64,000 bases of DNA, taken from Flavobacteriaceae bacterium GF1. Its GTDB lineage: Bacteria; Bacteroidota; Bacteroidia; Flavobacteriales; Flavobacteriaceae. A program made the position numbers and the translations under genes. This document shows positions 1 to 8,475 of the stretch, piece by piece. Under the pieces are notes generated by a model that was given only the letters and a program-made list of their open reading frames with translations, was not told the origin of the DNA and did no database searches. Location of the stretch: contig WNKP01000013.1 in NCBI GenBank assembly GCA_009797885.1, positions 62,001 through 126,000 of the forward strand, in the 5' to 3' direction. Position 1 is the stretch's first letter; each line of letters begins with the position of its first letter.

Positions 1-907
1 CGTCCTTCAGGGAACAATCTATTTCCTCCATCAATTCGTCATCGAGCATATCGCTCTTGGAGATGGCCACCAACCGTTGCTTATCCAATAATTCCGGATT
101 ATACCTGCGGAGCTCGTCCAAAAGGATTTCATATTCTTTGGAGATGTCCTTACTGTCTGCGGGAATCAAAAACAGCAGGGTAGCGTTACGTTCTATATGC
201 CGCAAAAAATAGTGGCCCAATCCTTTTCCCTCGGCAGCCCCTTCAATAATTCCGGGAATATCCGCCATCACAAAACTCTTAAAATCACGATATTGCACGA
301 TACCTAGATTTGGCTTTAGGGTAGTGAACTCATAATCTGCAATCTTGGGTTTTGCGGAGGTCATTACCGAAAGCAAAGTGGATTTGCCTGCATTGGGAAA
401 ACCTACGAGGCCCACATCGGCCAAAACCTTCAACTCCAAGGTCAGGTTTTTTACCTGTCCCTCAATACCGGGTTGTGCGTAACGGGGAGTCTGGTTTACC
501 GAACTTTTGAAGTGCCAGTTTCCACGGCCACCGAGACCGCCTTTTGCTACGGTCCATTCCTGACCATCTTCGGTAATTTCAAAAAGAAGCTCGTTGGAAT
601 CGGTATCCCGGACTACGGTCCCCAAAGGCACTTCCAAATAAATATCCTGTCCATTGGCACCGGTACTTCGCTGTCTGCCCCCATGTTCCCCATGTCCCGC
701 TTTAAAGTGCCTTTTGAATTTGTAATGGACCAAGGTCCAAAGGTTCTTGTTGCCCTTTATGACGATGTGACCACCACGTCCCCCATCGCCACCATCCGGT
801 CCACCCATGGCCACAAACTTTTCGCGGCGCAGGTGCGTGGACCCCTTGCCCCCGTTTCCCGAGGAGACATGAATTTTTACATAATCAACAAAATTACCTT
901 CCGTCAT
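1..907 (-). CDS. obgE: GTPase Obg, N-terminal 302 codons (C-terminus beyond left edge)
   Basis: Ribosome-associated GTPase acting in late 50S assembly and stress response. Read on the minus strand, the protein opens with [12 protein letters not shown] and the glycine-rich Obg fold (repeated GGxGG and GGRGGHV segments), roughly residues 1-160. The GTPase domain follows, with G1 GFPNAGKST, the switch region TTLKPNLG and G3 DIPGIIEGA. The window ends before the G4/G5 motifs can be judged. The ATG at 907-905 overlaps the TGA of the upstream lipoprotein gene (ATGA), so the gene is probably translationally coupled to the HPT-adenylate kinase/lipoprotein operon. Identity is secure; only completeness is uncertain. 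Confidence 0.96.
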   Translation of the reverse strand, partial: MTEGNFVDYVKIHVSSGNGGKGSTHLRREKFVAMGGPDGGDGGRGGHIVIKGNKNLWTLVHYKFKRHFKAGHGEHGGRQRSTGANGQDIYLEVPLGTVVRDTDSNELLFEITEDGQEWTVAKGGLGGRGNWHFKSSVNQTPRYAQPGIEGQVKNLTLELKVLADVGLVGFPNAGKSTLLSVMTSAKPKIADYEFTTLKPNLGIVQYRDFKSFVMADIPGIIEGAAEGKGLGHYFLRHIERNATLLFLIPADSKDISKEYEILLDELRRYNPELLDKQRLVAISKSDMLDDELMEEIDCSLKD

Positions 908-1464
908 TCCAGCTTCTCTAATGCCATTACATCCCTAAAGTAATTGTTTATCTCCAGATACTCCTCCCGGTATATTTTTGTTTCTTCCGGGATTACCTCC
1001 TTCAATAGGGGAAGTACGGAATCCTTTGGCTTAAATTGCTCGGAAATCAATTGACGGCTGCGTCTAATGCCTATTCCTTCCCGTTCAAAGAAGTATTGCT
1101 TACTGAACAACAAAAAATCCGTACTACCGGTGACTTTCCCGTTCTGTTTTGCTATTCTGGGGGCAACTCCAATATAATGGGCATAAAGCACCTGTTCCCC
1201 TTTAAAATAGATATGTCTTTCAAAATAAATATAGCCTTCCCTTATGTGGCGAAAGACCGTTTTTTGCAATCCATTCCCCTCTTGATAAGGCTTTATTAGA
1301 ATAGCGGTCGATGAACCCGAGTCCACCGGATATTCCGCTTTGAGTTCTTGGGCCTGCTCGTCATATGCAATCACCTCTTTTAAAATATCCTCTTTCCACT
1401 GTAATTCTGAAGTACAGGAGAAACAAAAGGATAGGCAGAATACCAATGGAAAGATCCGATCCAC
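904..1464 (-). CDS. small predicted lipoprotein, unknown function
   Basis: A 186-residue protein with a short hydrophobic signal ending in a lipobox-like CFSC (Cys17), so probably an acylated envelope protein. The remainder is charged, with no domain I recognise. The start is GTG, two bases after the TAG of the HPT-adenylate kinase gene; AGGA inside that junction can act as ribosome binding site. Its stop overlaps the obgE start. Wedged between two conserved housekeeping genes, it is a candidate clade-specific insertion. Function unknown. Confidence 0.75.
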   Translation of the reverse strand: MDRIFPLVFCLSFCFSCTSELQWKEDILKEVIAYDEQAQELKAEYPVDSGSSTAILIKPYQEGNGLQKTVFRHIREGYIYFERHIYFKGEQVLYAHYIGVAPRIAKQNGKVTGSTDFLLFSKQYFFEREGIGIRRSRQLISEQFKPKDSVLPLLKEVIPEETKIYREEYLEINNYFRDVMALEKLE

Positions 1465-1466
1465 TC

Positions 1467-2573
1467 CTACAATTCATCGATTACCTTGCCCAATCGCTCG
1501 GTAATTTCGGCTATTCCACCAATCCCATCAACGGAGTGGAATTTGCCCTGGTTTTCATAGTAGTCCTTTAGCGGAGCCGTCTTTTCGTTGTACTCATCAA
1601 AACGGTTACGGATTTTATTTTCGTCTTGGTCATCACTGCGGCCGCTTTCCTTTCCTCTTTCCAACAGCCGCTGTATTAAAATCTCATCATCCGCTTCCAA
1701 AGCAATAGTGGCATTTACCTGCATGTCCTTGCTTTCCAGAAAGTTGTCCAAGGCCTGGGCCTGGGCCGTTGTTCGTGGGAATCCATCAAAAATAAAGCCT
1801 GCGGCATCCTGGTTCTTCTCCACTTCGTCCTGCAACATTTTTATGGTCACCTCATCCGGCACCAGATCACCATCATCGATATAAGATTTGGCCAATTTGC
1901 CCAATTCCGTGCCATTCTTAATATTATAGCGAAACACATCCCCTGTGGAAATATGCTTCAAATTGTATTTTTCCTTTAGGAACCCGGCCTGGGTCCCTTT
2001 TCCAGCTCCTGGTTTTCCAAAAAGAACTAGGTTAATCATATTGGTGTGGTTTAATTGATAAACTTCCTTTAAATTCCTTCCGAGCTCATTATAGTCAAGT
2101 CCATAGCCTACAATGAATTTAGTGGGTATTTCAAGCCCTACATAATCAATGGTATATTCCCCATTATAAATTTCAGATTTATAAAAAAGTGAGGCAATCT
2201 TAAATTCCTTTACATGGGTTTTCGAAAACAAATGCACCAACTTCTGTAATGTCCTGCCGGTGTCAATGATGTCTTCCAAGATAATGATACTGCGCCCTTC
2301 AATATCCTCGGAAACATCCAATAGGGTTTCCACAATACCGGTGGAGGTCAACCCGTGGTAGGAACTCAATTTCACAAAAGTCACCTCACAAGGATGGGGA
2401 TATTCTTTTAAGAGGTCCGAAACAAACATAAAGGCCCCATTGAGTACACCAACAAAAATTGGCACTTCATTTTTGTAATCGGCAGCAATCTCCTGTGCTA
2501 TCTTTTTAACAGCAGCTTTGATTTCAGCTTCACTTAAAAATGGCTCGAAATATTTATCATGTAACTTTATCAC
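1467..2573 (-). CDS. fused hypoxanthine phosphoribosyltransferase / adenylate kinase
   Basis: One 368-codon frame carries two purine enzymes. Residues 1-175 are a hypoxanthine(-guanine) phosphoribosyltransferase with the PRPP-binding motif IIILEDIIDTGRT at 96-108; this salvages hypoxanthine or guanine to IMP or GMP. Residues 179-368 are a complete adenylate kinase (AMP + ATP = 2 ADP) with P-loop GKPGAGKGT at 186-194, FDGFPRT and a short LID (GRSDDQDENK). The kinase begins at Met179 (MINLVLFGKPG), exactly where a free-standing adenylate kinase would start, after a linker of about three residues. The start is GTG at 2573. As given the frame is continuous, so this is a fusion; internal initiation at Met179 could also make free kinase. 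Genes downstream: lipoprotein, obgE. Confidence 0.92.
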   Translation of the reverse strand: MIKLHDKYFEPFLSEAEIKAAVKKIAQEIAADYKNEVPIFVGVLNGAFMFVSDLLKEYPHPCEVTFVKLSSYHGLTSTGIVETLLDVSEDIEGRSIIILEDIIDTGRTLQKLVHLFSKTHVKEFKIASLFYKSEIYNGEYTIDYVGLEIPTKFIVGYGLDYNELGRNLKEVYQLNHTNMINLVLFGKPGAGKGTQAGFLKEKYNLKHISTGDVFRYNIKNGTELGKLAKSYIDDGDLVPDEVTIKMLQDEVEKNQDAAGFIFDGFPRTTAQAQALDNFLESKDMQVNATIALEADDEILIQRLLERGKESGRSDDQDENKIRNRFDEYNEKTAPLKDYYENQGKFHSVDGIGGIAEITERLGKVIDEL

Positions 2574-2685
2574 CGAAATCCTTTAAACGAGGGGCGCTAA
2601 GATAGTGTTTTAGGATGTGTTTTACAGGTCCAATTCCAATGGAATCACGAATTCCGCGTATTTTTGTCCCCATTTCAATTGTGAT

Positions 2686-3840
2686 ATGGATTATTTCTCA
2701 TCGGATTTTAAATTAGGAATACTGGGCGGTGGACAATTGGGCAAAATGTTGCTCTATGAAACCCGCAAATGGGATGTTTTTACCAAGGTAATGGATCTTT
2801 CTCCGGAGGCACCTTGCAAAATAGCCTGTAATGATTTTGTAGAGGGAAGCCTATTGGATGAAGATGCCGTTTTCAACTTTGGAAAGGATGTGGACGTACT
2901 GACGATCGAGATTGAAAATGTGAATGTGGATGCTTTGGAAAAATTGGAAGCGGAAGGGGTAACGGTCTATCCCCAGTCCAAGGTACTGCGGACCATCCAG
3001 AATAAAGCGAAGCAAAAGTTGAGCTATCGCGACCATGATATCCCCACTTCGGATTTTTCCCGATTTGCGTATACTTCCGAAATTAAGGAGAGTATTGCCC
3101 ACGGTGGACTGCAATTGCCTTTTGTATGGAAAAGTGCACAGTTTGGCTATGATGGACAGGGGGTAAAAATCATTCGAAAAATCGAGGATTTGAAAGGTTT
3201 GCCCAATGTGGAATGCATTGCCGAGCAATTCGTGAACTTTAAAAATGAACTGGCCGTTATTGTGGCTCGAAATGCCCAGGGGGAAACCAAAACCTATCCC
3301 GTTGTGGAAATGGAATTCCATCCGGAGGCGAACCAGGTGGAGTACGTTCTCTGCCCGGCACGAATTGATGAAACCGTTGCCAAAAGAGCACAGGAAGTGG
3401 CCCTGAAAGTATCCGAGAGTTTTCACCATGTAGGACTGTTGGCCGTAGAGCTCTTCCAAACACATGAAGATGAAATTTTGGTCAATGAAGTGGCCCCAAG
3501 ACCCCATAATAGTGGCCATTACAGTATAGAAGCCAGCTATACCAACCAGTTTGAACAACATTTGCGTTGTATTTTGGGACTGCCCTTGGGTAAAACGGAC
3601 AGCAAAGTTGCCGGGGTCATGGTCAATCTGGTAGGTGCGGAGAGGCACAGTGGTGATGTTGTTTATGAGCACATTAAGGACATACTTGGCAAAAGGGGGG
3701 TAACCCCCCATATTTATGGAAAAAAGCAGACAAGGCCCTTCCGAAAAATGGGACATGTAACCATAGTTCACGAAAATATTGAACGTGCGAGGGAGATTGC
3801 CCAACAAGTAAAGGACAAAATAAAAGTTATCAGTAAATGA
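2686..3840 (+). CDS. purK: 5-(carboxyamino)imidazole ribonucleotide synthase
   Basis: Catalyses ATP- and bicarbonate-dependent carboxylation of AIR to N5-CAIR in de novo purine synthesis; cytosolic. The 384-residue product begins MDYFSSDFKLGILGGGQLGKM, with the ATP-grasp nucleotide-binding start GILGGGQLGKM. It continues with KSAQFGYDGQG, the ATP-grasp acidic segment VNEVAPRPHNSGH, and a C-terminal MGHVTI segment. I chose the ATG at 2686 because the 23 residues encoded upstream (open from 2617) do not resemble the family. The gene overlaps purE by four bases (ATGA), so the two act as a coupled pair. Confidence 0.96.
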   Translation: MDYFSSDFKLGILGGGQLGKMLLYETRKWDVFTKVMDLSPEAPCKIACNDFVEGSLLDEDAVFNFGKDVDVLTIEIENVNVDALEKLEAEGVTVYPQSKVLRTIQNKAKQKLSYRDHDIPTSDFSRFAYTSEIKESIAHGGLQLPFVWKSAQFGYDGQGVKIIRKIEDLKGLPNVECIAEQFVNFKNELAVIVARNAQGETKTYPVVEMEFHPEANQVEYVLCPARIDETVAKRAQEVALKVSESFHHVGLLAVELFQTHEDEILVNEVAPRPHNSGHYSIEASYTNQFEQHLRCILGLPLGKTDSKVAGVMVNLVGAERHSGDVVYEHIKDILGKRGVTPHIYGKKQTRPFRKMGHVTIVHENIERAREIAQQVKDKIKVISK

Positions 3841-4328
3841 GCAAAGTAGCCGTTATTATGGGCAGTACCAGTGACCTTCCGGTCATGCAGGATGCCGTGG
3901 ATATTCTAAAAGGATTTGATATTGAGGTGGATGTTGACATTGTTTCGGCCCACCGCACCCCCGAAAAGTTATTTGAATTTGGCAAAAATGCCCATAAAAA
4001 TGGATATTCGGTCATTATTGCCGGTGCTGGCGGCGCAGCACATTTACCAGGTATGGTAGCCTCCCTTTCCCCCTTACCAGTGATTGGTGTTCCCGTAAAA
4101 AGCTCCAATTCAATTGACGGATGGGACTCTGTATTGTCCATACTCCAAATGCCGGGTGGTGTACCCGTTGCCACGGTAGCCCTTAACGGAGCAAAAAATG
4201 CAGGGATTTTAGCAGCTCAGATTATCGGAAGTTCGGACAAATGTGTCCGCGATAAAGTTGAGGTATATAAAGAAGGATTGAAACAAAAGGTAATCGACGG
4301 GGCAAAAGAAGTGCAAACCAAGAAGTAA
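3837..4328 (+). CDS. purE: N5-carboxyaminoimidazole ribonucleotide mutase
   Basis: Converts N5-CAIR, the PurK product, to CAIR. The 163-residue protein shows class I PurE hallmarks: MGSTSDLPVM near the N-terminus, SAHRTPE, AGAGGAAHLPGM and GVPVKSS with a following QMPGGVPVATV. Its ATG overlaps the purK stop codon, fitting translational coupling of consecutive pathway enzymes. Downstream, 4374-4394 holds three tandem copies of CTTTAAC before the next gene. I see nothing unusual in the protein. Confidence 0.97.
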   Translation: MSKVAVIMGSTSDLPVMQDAVDILKGFDIEVDVDIVSAHRTPEKLFEFGKNAHKNGYSVIIAGAGGAAHLPGMVASLSPLPVIGVPVKSSNSIDGWDSVLSILQMPGGVPVATVALNGAKNAGILAAQIIGSSDKCVRDKVEVYKEGLKQKVIDGAKEVQTKK

Positions 4329-4414
4329 CGAATGGAAAACAAAGTTGCACCATAAACCTGCAATGTACGGCACCTTTAACCTTTAACCTTTAACATCAAA
4401 CGAAACCCCAGGTT

Positions 4415-6463
4415 ATGTCCCACACAATAGAAACCTCAATGAATCCATTACTCCAACCCTTTGATACGGCACCTTTTTCAAAAATCAAAAACGCGCACTT
4501 TAAACCCGCCTTTCTGAAGGCCATTGAAAAGACAAGGAGGGAAATTGATGCCATTGTTGACAATCCTGAACCCCCAACCTTTGAAAACACCATAGAGGCC
4601 CTGGACTATTCCGGATATCAATTGGATAGGGTCTCCAGTGTATTTTTTAATTTGAATTCCGCCGAAACCAACGATGAAATCCAACAAATTGCCCAAGAGG
4701 TGTCCCCATTGCTCTCAGAGTTCAGCAATGACATTACCCTGAATGAAGGTTTGTTCCAAAGGGTTAAGTCCGTCTTTGGGGAAAGGGAAAACCTAAACTT
4801 GGATAAAGAACAGAAGACACTTTTGGAAAAACGCTATAAAAGTTTCAGTAGAAATGGCGCCAATCTTCCACCGGAAAAGAAAACAAGACTGCGGGAAATA
4901 GATGCGGAATTGGCCAAACTCAAGTTGAAATTTGGAGAAAATGTTCTGGCCGAGACCAATTCGTATGAACTGCACTTGACCAAAGGGACCGATGTTGAAG
5001 GGCTTCCTGAAAGTACAAAAGAAGTCGCTTCCCAATTGGCAAAAAGTAAAAACAAGGAAGGATGGATCATTACACTGCAATATCCGAGCTACATTCCTTT
5101 TATGAAGTATGCCAAAAACAGGGAACTCCGGAAAAAATTATCCCTTGCCTTTGGCAGTAAGGGATTTCATGGGGGTGAATTGGACAATCAGGAAATTGTA
5201 CTTAAAATTACCAATCTCCGGCATGAAAGGGCCGATTTGCTTGGATATAGGACCCATGCCCATTATGTGCTTGAAGAACGTATGGCCAATTCCCCAAAAA
5301 AGGTGATGGACTTTCTTACCGAACTTCTGGAAAAAGCGAAACCGGCAGCACAAAAGGAGTTTTTGGAATTAAAGGCCTTTGCAAAGGAGATGGACGGTAT
5401 TGAGGACGTTCAAAAATGGGATGGCGCCTACTATTCGGAAAAGTTGAAACAAAAACTTTTCAACCTGGATGATGAACGGCTAAAGCCCTATTTTAAACTG
5501 GAAAATGTCATCAATGGTGTTTTTAAAGTTGCCGAAAAGCTGTTTGGGCTAAATTTTAGGGAAGTTTCCCATATTGAAACCTACCATGAGGAGGTAAAAA
5601 CCTTTGAGGTTTACGACGCGGACCAAAACTTTGTGTCATTGTTCTATGCGGACTTTCATCCCAGACCGGGAAAACGTGGTGGGGCCTGGATGACATCCTT
5701 TAAATCACAATTCCGAAAAAATGGGAAAAACGTGCGCCCACATGTGTCCAATGTTTGCAATTTTACTCCATCCACTGAAAGTAAACCTTCCCTACTGACT
5801 TTTAGTGAGGTGACCACATTGTTCCACGAATTTGGCCATGCCCTTCATGGCATGCTGGCCAATACCACTTATCCAAGCCTTTCGGGAACATCGGTGTATT
5901 GGGATTTTGTGGAGTTACCCAGTCAAGTAATGGAAAATTGGTGCTATGAAAAGGAAGCCCTGGAATTGTTTGCCCATCATTATGAAACAGGAGAGTTGAT
6001 CCCTATGGAACTGGTCCAAAAAATAAAGGAGTCCGCCACTTTTCAAGAAGGCATGCAGACCTTACGCCAACTTAGTTTTGGATTGTTGGATATGGCATGG
6101 CACAGTCAGGATCCATCGGACATCAAAAATGTGAAAGAATATGAAACTAAGGCGTTTGAGGGCACCCAATTGTACCCAGATACTCCGGAAACCTGCATGA
6201 GTACTGCGTTTTCCCATATTTTCCAAGGGGGCTATTCGTCTGGATATTACAGCTACAAATGGGCCGAAGTATTGGACGCCGATGCTTTTGCTTACTTTAA
6301 GGAGCATGGTATTTTTAATCCTAAAATTGCTAAAAAGTTCAAGGACCACGTACTCTCAAAAGGAGGTACGGAAAATCCCATGGAGCTTTACAAACGTTTT
6401 AGGGGGCAGGAACCGCAATTGGAAGCCTTGTTGGAACGTGCGGGCCTATTAAAGGCCGATTGA
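4415..6463 (+). CDS. M3 family zinc oligopeptidase
   Basis: A 682-residue thimet-type oligopeptidase or dipeptidyl-carboxypeptidase (M3A). The HEFGHALHG zinc motif has His471, Glu472 and His475, with a downstream third ligand region (DFVELPSQVMENW) typical of M3. No signal peptide is visible, so a cytosolic role in clearing short peptides is expected. The N-terminal half is the helical M3 cap. Met9 (4439, MNPLLQPFD) is an alternative start; neither start has a strong Shine-Dalgarno. Subfamily (Dcp versus oligopeptidase A) cannot be settled by eye. Confidence 0.93.
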   Translation: MSHTIETSMNPLLQPFDTAPFSKIKNAHFKPAFLKAIEKTRREIDAIVDNPEPPTFENTIEALDYSGYQLDRVSSVFFNLNSAETNDEIQQIAQEVSPLLSEFSNDITLNEGLFQRVKSVFGERENLNLDKEQKTLLEKRYKSFSRNGANLPPEKKTRLREIDAELAKLKLKFGENVLAETNSYELHLTKGTDVEGLPESTKEVASQLAKSKNKEGWIITLQYPSYIPFMKYAKNRELRKKLSLAFGSKGFHGGELDNQEIVLKITNLRHERADLLGYRTHAHYVLEERMANSPKKVMDFLTELLEKAKPAAQKEFLELKAFAKEMDGIEDVQKWDGAYYSEKLKQKLFNLDDERLKPYFKLENVINGVFKVAEKLFGLNFREVSHIETYHEEVKTFEVYDADQNFVSLFYADFHPRPGKRGGAWMTSFKSQFRKNGKNVRPHVSNVCNFTPSTESKPSLLTFSEVTTLFHEFGHALHGMLANTTYPSLSGTSVYWDFVELPSQVMENWCYEKEALELFAHHYETGELIPMELVQKIKESATFQEGMQTLRQLSFGLLDMAWHSQDPSDIKNVKEYETKAFEGTQLYPDTPETCMSTAFSHIFQGGYSSGYYSYKWAEVLDADAFAYFKEHGIFNPKIAKKFKDHVLSKGGTENPMELYKRFRGQEPQLEALLERAGLLKAD

Positions 6464-6721
6464 CCCAACTATTTAGCCCGCCATGGGTTATGGTTTGTCC
6501 ATGAAATCCAAGGCATGACACCTGTTCATCAGTCTTTGATTTCCATAGGCACTGTTACCGCACTTTACATTTTTCAAACTATCAAAACTGCTTTTTTATG
6601 TGATTGCCGTTGGTTTGTTAATAGATCCCCAAAGTTTGCGACCGTGAACTTCTTGTGATTTCTTTCCTGCTCATTTGTACGGAATATAACAAGAATCATT
6701 AACCAAAATCTACTACTTTTG
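6464..6721. other. intergenic region upstream of the sigma factor gene
   Basis: About 258 bases between the peptidase stop and the sigma factor start. I see no gene, convincing terminator or strong repeat. It is AT-rich toward its right end and presumably holds the promoter for the sigma factor/small-protein pair. Confidence 0.5.
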
Positions 6722-7291
6722 ATGTCTCGAAATAATACAATGCCAGTCCATCAGTTACATCCTGAAAATTGGGTCGATCTCTATGCCGATTACCTCTTTA
6801 ACTATGCAATAGCCAGGGTAAGTGATTCCGAATTGGCCAAGGATCTGGTTCAGGATACGTTCATAGCGGGATTAAAATCCGCCAAGAATTACAAAGGCGA
6901 CGCTGCCGAAAGAACCTGGTTGATCGCTATTTTAAAGCGAAAGGTAATTGACCATTACCGAAAGATAAATTCAAAAAAAGGGAAGGCGGAAGTAAGGATT
7001 AATTATTCCTCCGACGAAGGCGAAGGTGATTGGTTGGAAGAGCGCGTTGCCGACCCTTATAGCAAAGGGGGCGACGACTCCATTGAAAATGAGGAATTAG
7101 GAATGGCCATACAGGATTGCCTTTCCAAATTGCCGAAAAAACAAGCTACCGTGTTTAGCATGAAAACCATCCAAGGCATGAGTACTGAAGACATCTGTAA
7201 TGAATTGGGAATTAATCCGTCCAATTTATGGGTGATGATACACAGAGCAAGGACTGCCCTTATGGGGTGTATGAATGAAAATTGGTTTTAG
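6722..7291 (+). CDS. ECF-type RNA polymerase sigma factor
   Basis: A 189-residue sigma-70-family factor. Region 2 is recognisable in YLFNYAIARV...LAKDLVQDTFI and RTWLIAILKRKVIDHYR. Region 4 is in LPKKQATVFSMKTIQGMSTEDICNELGI followed by a helix-turn-helix reading SNLWVMIHRAR. It would redirect RNA polymerase to an unknown regulon, possibly including its own promoter. I place the start at the ATG 6722; a TTG sits immediately upstream. The 3' end is adjacent to, or slightly overlaps, a 76-codon partner gene, a spacing typical of a sigma factor with its regulator. Confidence 0.92.
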   Translation: MSRNNTMPVHQLHPENWVDLYADYLFNYAIARVSDSELAKDLVQDTFIAGLKSAKNYKGDAAERTWLIAILKRKVIDHYRKINSKKGKAEVRINYSSDEGEGDWLEERVADPYSKGGDDSIENEELGMAIQDCLSKLPKKQATVFSMKTIQGMSTEDICNELGINPSNLWVMIHRARTALMGCMNENWF

Positions 7292-7295
7292 ACGT

Positions 7296-7526
7296 ATGAA
7301 AATATCACGTGAAAAGGCAAAGGAAATTTGCACCAAAAGTCAATATGGAGAAGCCACTTGGTGGGAAATACTGCAACTTAAGGTGTATTTATTCTTTAGT
7401 AAGGAGCTGGCCCAGTTCTCCGCAAAGAACACTAAGCTTACCTCTTTGTGTGAACATGCCAATCTTCAAACCCTTTCTGAAAAGGACAAAGAGCAATTAA
7501 AGAAAGTGCTCGAGGAAAACAGTTAG
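7296..7526 (+). CDS. small protein downstream of ECF sigma factor, candidate anti-sigma partner
   Basis: Encodes 76 residues from ATG 7296 (or 83 from ATG 7275, which would overlap the sigma gene by 17 bases). It is rich in Lys and Glu, with two Cys and no confident membrane segment or HxxxCxxC zinc anti-sigma motif. I recognise no family. Position directly behind an ECF sigma gene is the only reason to suspect a regulatory partner. Its TAG overlaps the TAA of the converging membrane-protein gene. Confidence 0.65.
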   Translation: MKISREKAKEICTKSQYGEATWWEILQLKVYLFFSKELAQFSAKNTKLTSLCEHANLQTLSEKDKEQLKKVLEENS

Positions 7527-8347
7527 ATCAACTTGTCCATAGCGCTACCGATCAGCAATAAAAAAATTGGAATCCCCTCGATCCAAAATGAGGTATAGTA
7601 CTTGGATTGGCCCTCTTTGGTAAAATATAGTGCGGTAACCAATAAACCAAAGACCGCCAAGCTATACATCATACGCTTTGCATCCCCCCCATCGTTCATA
7701 AGTCTTAGCCCAAAAAAAGTAAAACTTAAAGCATATCCAATATATTTTGTATTTGTTACCCCAAAGCGCTGGGGCAGCGTTCTTAACTCCGGTTTGTCAT
7801 ATTCCAGGTCCCTTATTTCAAAAGGCAAAATCAATATTAATACCAATACAAAATTCTGAATGCCGAGTAATACAACTTGTTCAGGAAATCCAAGTTGATG
7901 TTCTACTGCTGGAAGCACTACGGTAAAACCTACCCAAACCAAGGCAACCAAAAAAATCTTAAGTCCACCTAGACTTCTCAAATTCCTTGAATTCGGTAGA
8001 AAGGGAATGGCATAAAGCGCAGAAACAACCGTTAAAACCCCGATAATGACCCAAAGTTGAAAGGGCAATAGAAAAAAGAAGTACAGGCAAATCCCAAAGG
8101 CCAAAAAACTAAAAACCTGAATGGGTTTATGTGAAGGTTTTGCAACAATGAGGTATTTATCCGCTTCCACCCCATATTTCACAAAATTATAACAGACAAT
8201 AGTAGCGAAAAATAGAAAACCCGTTACGTGGACATTGATTGAAATGTTTAAGTTTTGGGCACTTATGGTATAGAGGGAAATCACGGCCAAGGCCACATGT
8301 ATACTGGCATTGATATAAAATCGGAATAATCTCCTAAAAATCAACAT
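7523..8347 (-). CDS. polytopic membrane protein, UbiA-superfamily-like
   Basis: A 274-residue protein with about eight hydrophobic segments. The segment NFVKYGVEAD (about residues 54-63) and the later FEIRDLEYD (about 176-184) sit where UbiA prenyltransferases carry their two Asp-rich motifs. The first is degenerate: a UbiA NxxxDxxxD would need two aspartates. It may therefore be a divergent prenyltransferase or an inactive relative. It converges on the sigma/small-protein pair with overlapping stop codons. Function uncertain. Confidence 0.7.
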   Translation of the reverse strand: MLIFRRLFRFYINASIHVALAVISLYTISAQNLNISINVHVTGFLFFATIVCYNFVKYGVEADKYLIVAKPSHKPIQVFSFLAFGICLYFFFLLPFQLWVIIGVLTVVSALYAIPFLPNSRNLRSLGGLKIFLVALVWVGFTVVLPAVEHQLGFPEQVVLLGIQNFVLVLILILPFEIRDLEYDKPELRTLPQRFGVTNTKYIGYALSFTFFGLRLMNDGGDAKRMMYSLAVFGLLVTALYFTKEGQSKYYTSFWIEGIPIFLLLIGSAMDKLI

Positions 8348-8475
8348 TCAACAAATGTAATATGCTGCACCATTAGATTGACTTTAAGTTAAAAACTTTG
8401 ATGGAACACCGGCTGTAATTTGGGCTATTTCAGGGAATTATTCCCTAATTTTGGGCACTTTATTTTTCATAGCTA

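Noticed and set aside
2851-3807. Long antisense open frame inside purK
   Set aside because: Shadow of the conserved purK frame; no family resemblance.
4374-4394. Three tandem CTTTAAC units
   Set aside because: Too short to be a CRISPR or functional array; probably simple slippage.
8348-8475. Glycine riboswitch upstream of gcvP
   Set aside because: Only 128 bases, no recognisable paired aptamer arrangement.
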